From the NCBI GenBank assembly GCA_002437435.1, contig DJPV01000089.1, positions 1 through 15,285 of the forward strand: a DNA stretch of 15,285 bases, given 5' to 3'. This document shows, piece after piece, positions 15,008 through 15,285 of this stretch. The stretch's first letter is position 1. Each line of letters begins with the position of its first letter. The DNA is from Lachnospiraceae bacterium UBA6403. GTDB taxonomy: Bacteria; Bacillota; Clostridia; Lachnospirales; Lachnospiraceae. The notes under the pieces were generated by a model. The model worked only from the letters and a program-made list of their open reading frames with translations, was not told the origin of the DNA and searched no databases. A program made the position numbers and the translations under genes.

Positions 15008-15274
15008 CAATAGACGTGCCTTAATTAAGTTTTTGTTATGTTATCGACACTATGGCTGATAGGGGTACATAACAAGACTTGCAATATTTCTATTCGGTTC
15101 GCACATTTATGAACCAGCAGTCGCCCAAACTCGTCCTTACGGACTCAGACAAGGGCTTGGTGCTGGTAATTAGTGCAAACCTCATGACGAAATATATACA
15201 AATGTCTTGTTTATGTATCCCTATCAGCCATAGTGTCGATAATACAAAGAAATGAAATTAAGGCACATCTATTG
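15008..15274 (+). repeat. Hairpin element 3: long inverted repeat with structured core
   Basis: A 267 bp element filling most of the 365 bp stretch from the mutS2 start to the window end. The outer arms begin CAATAG at 15008 and end CTATTG at 15274. Complementarity runs about 80 bases with some mismatches, including a perfect block ATCGACACTATGGCTGATAG (from 15042) and its complement near 15221-15240. Inner stems are ATATTTC/GAAATAT (15084-15090, 15189-15195), GGTTCGCAC/GTGCAAACC (15096-15104, 15173-15181), ACCAGCA/TGCTGGT (15113-15119, 15161-15167), GCCC/GGGC (15123-15126, 15153-15156) and GTCC/GGAC (15133-15136, 15141-15144). The core shares order, loops and orientation with element 2, but the arms do not. 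No gene seen here. Confidence 0.8.
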
Positions 15275-15285
15275 ACTGGCGGTTA

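Overview
This 15.3 kb window looks like the chromosome of a low-to-mid GC Gram-positive gut anaerobe of the class Clostridia, most likely family Lachnospiraceae. The evidence is strong AGGAG-type ribosome sites, clostridial-type MutS2, AI-2E transporter, DUF815 ATPase and WYL regulator sequences, and housekeeping genes packed closely together. I cannot name the genus or species from sequence alone.

Layout: a rightward block runs from about 90 to 9960. It encodes a patatin-like phospholipase, a MATE-family efflux transporter, a DEDDh 3'-5' exonuclease, an AI-2E/PerM-type membrane protein, a DUF815 AAA+ ATPase, endonuclease III (nth), a 34-residue single-span membrane protein, an AIR-synthase/HypE-like protein, the tRNA methyltransferase TrmL and a WYL-domain regulator. 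A leftward block runs from 14920 down to 10221: mutS2, then an OmpR-type response regulator, then its sensor histidine kinase, the last two only 2 bases apart. The two blocks converge at about 9960-10221. No phage, plasmid, CRISPR, transposase, rRNA or tRNA gene was seen.

The most unusual content is non-coding. Three intergenic gaps each hold a hairpin-forming element of 207-267 bp: element 1 at 2616-2822, element 2 at 10002-10217 and element 3 at 15008-15274. Each has long outer arms complementary to each other within the copy. The arm sequences are unrelated between copies, yet the loop holds one shared nested-hairpin core with the motif AAACTC-[small hairpin]-TCARACAW. Paired positions in the core differ between copies in a compensating way. 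Element 1 carries the core on the opposite strand from elements 2 and 3. Element 2 sits between the convergent blocks, where it probably acts as a two-way terminator. Element 3 ends about 15 bp upstream of a near-consensus mutS2 promoter. I do not recognise this family as a named RNA or mobile element; it is the best candidate here for an undescribed system.

Functionally the protein genes are a mix of envelope/transport (patatin, MATE, AI-2E, two-component system), DNA repair and recombination (nth, mutS2, exonuclease), RNA modification (trmL) and regulators. Apart from the two-component pair and probable co-transcription of closely spaced genes, they form no single pathway.
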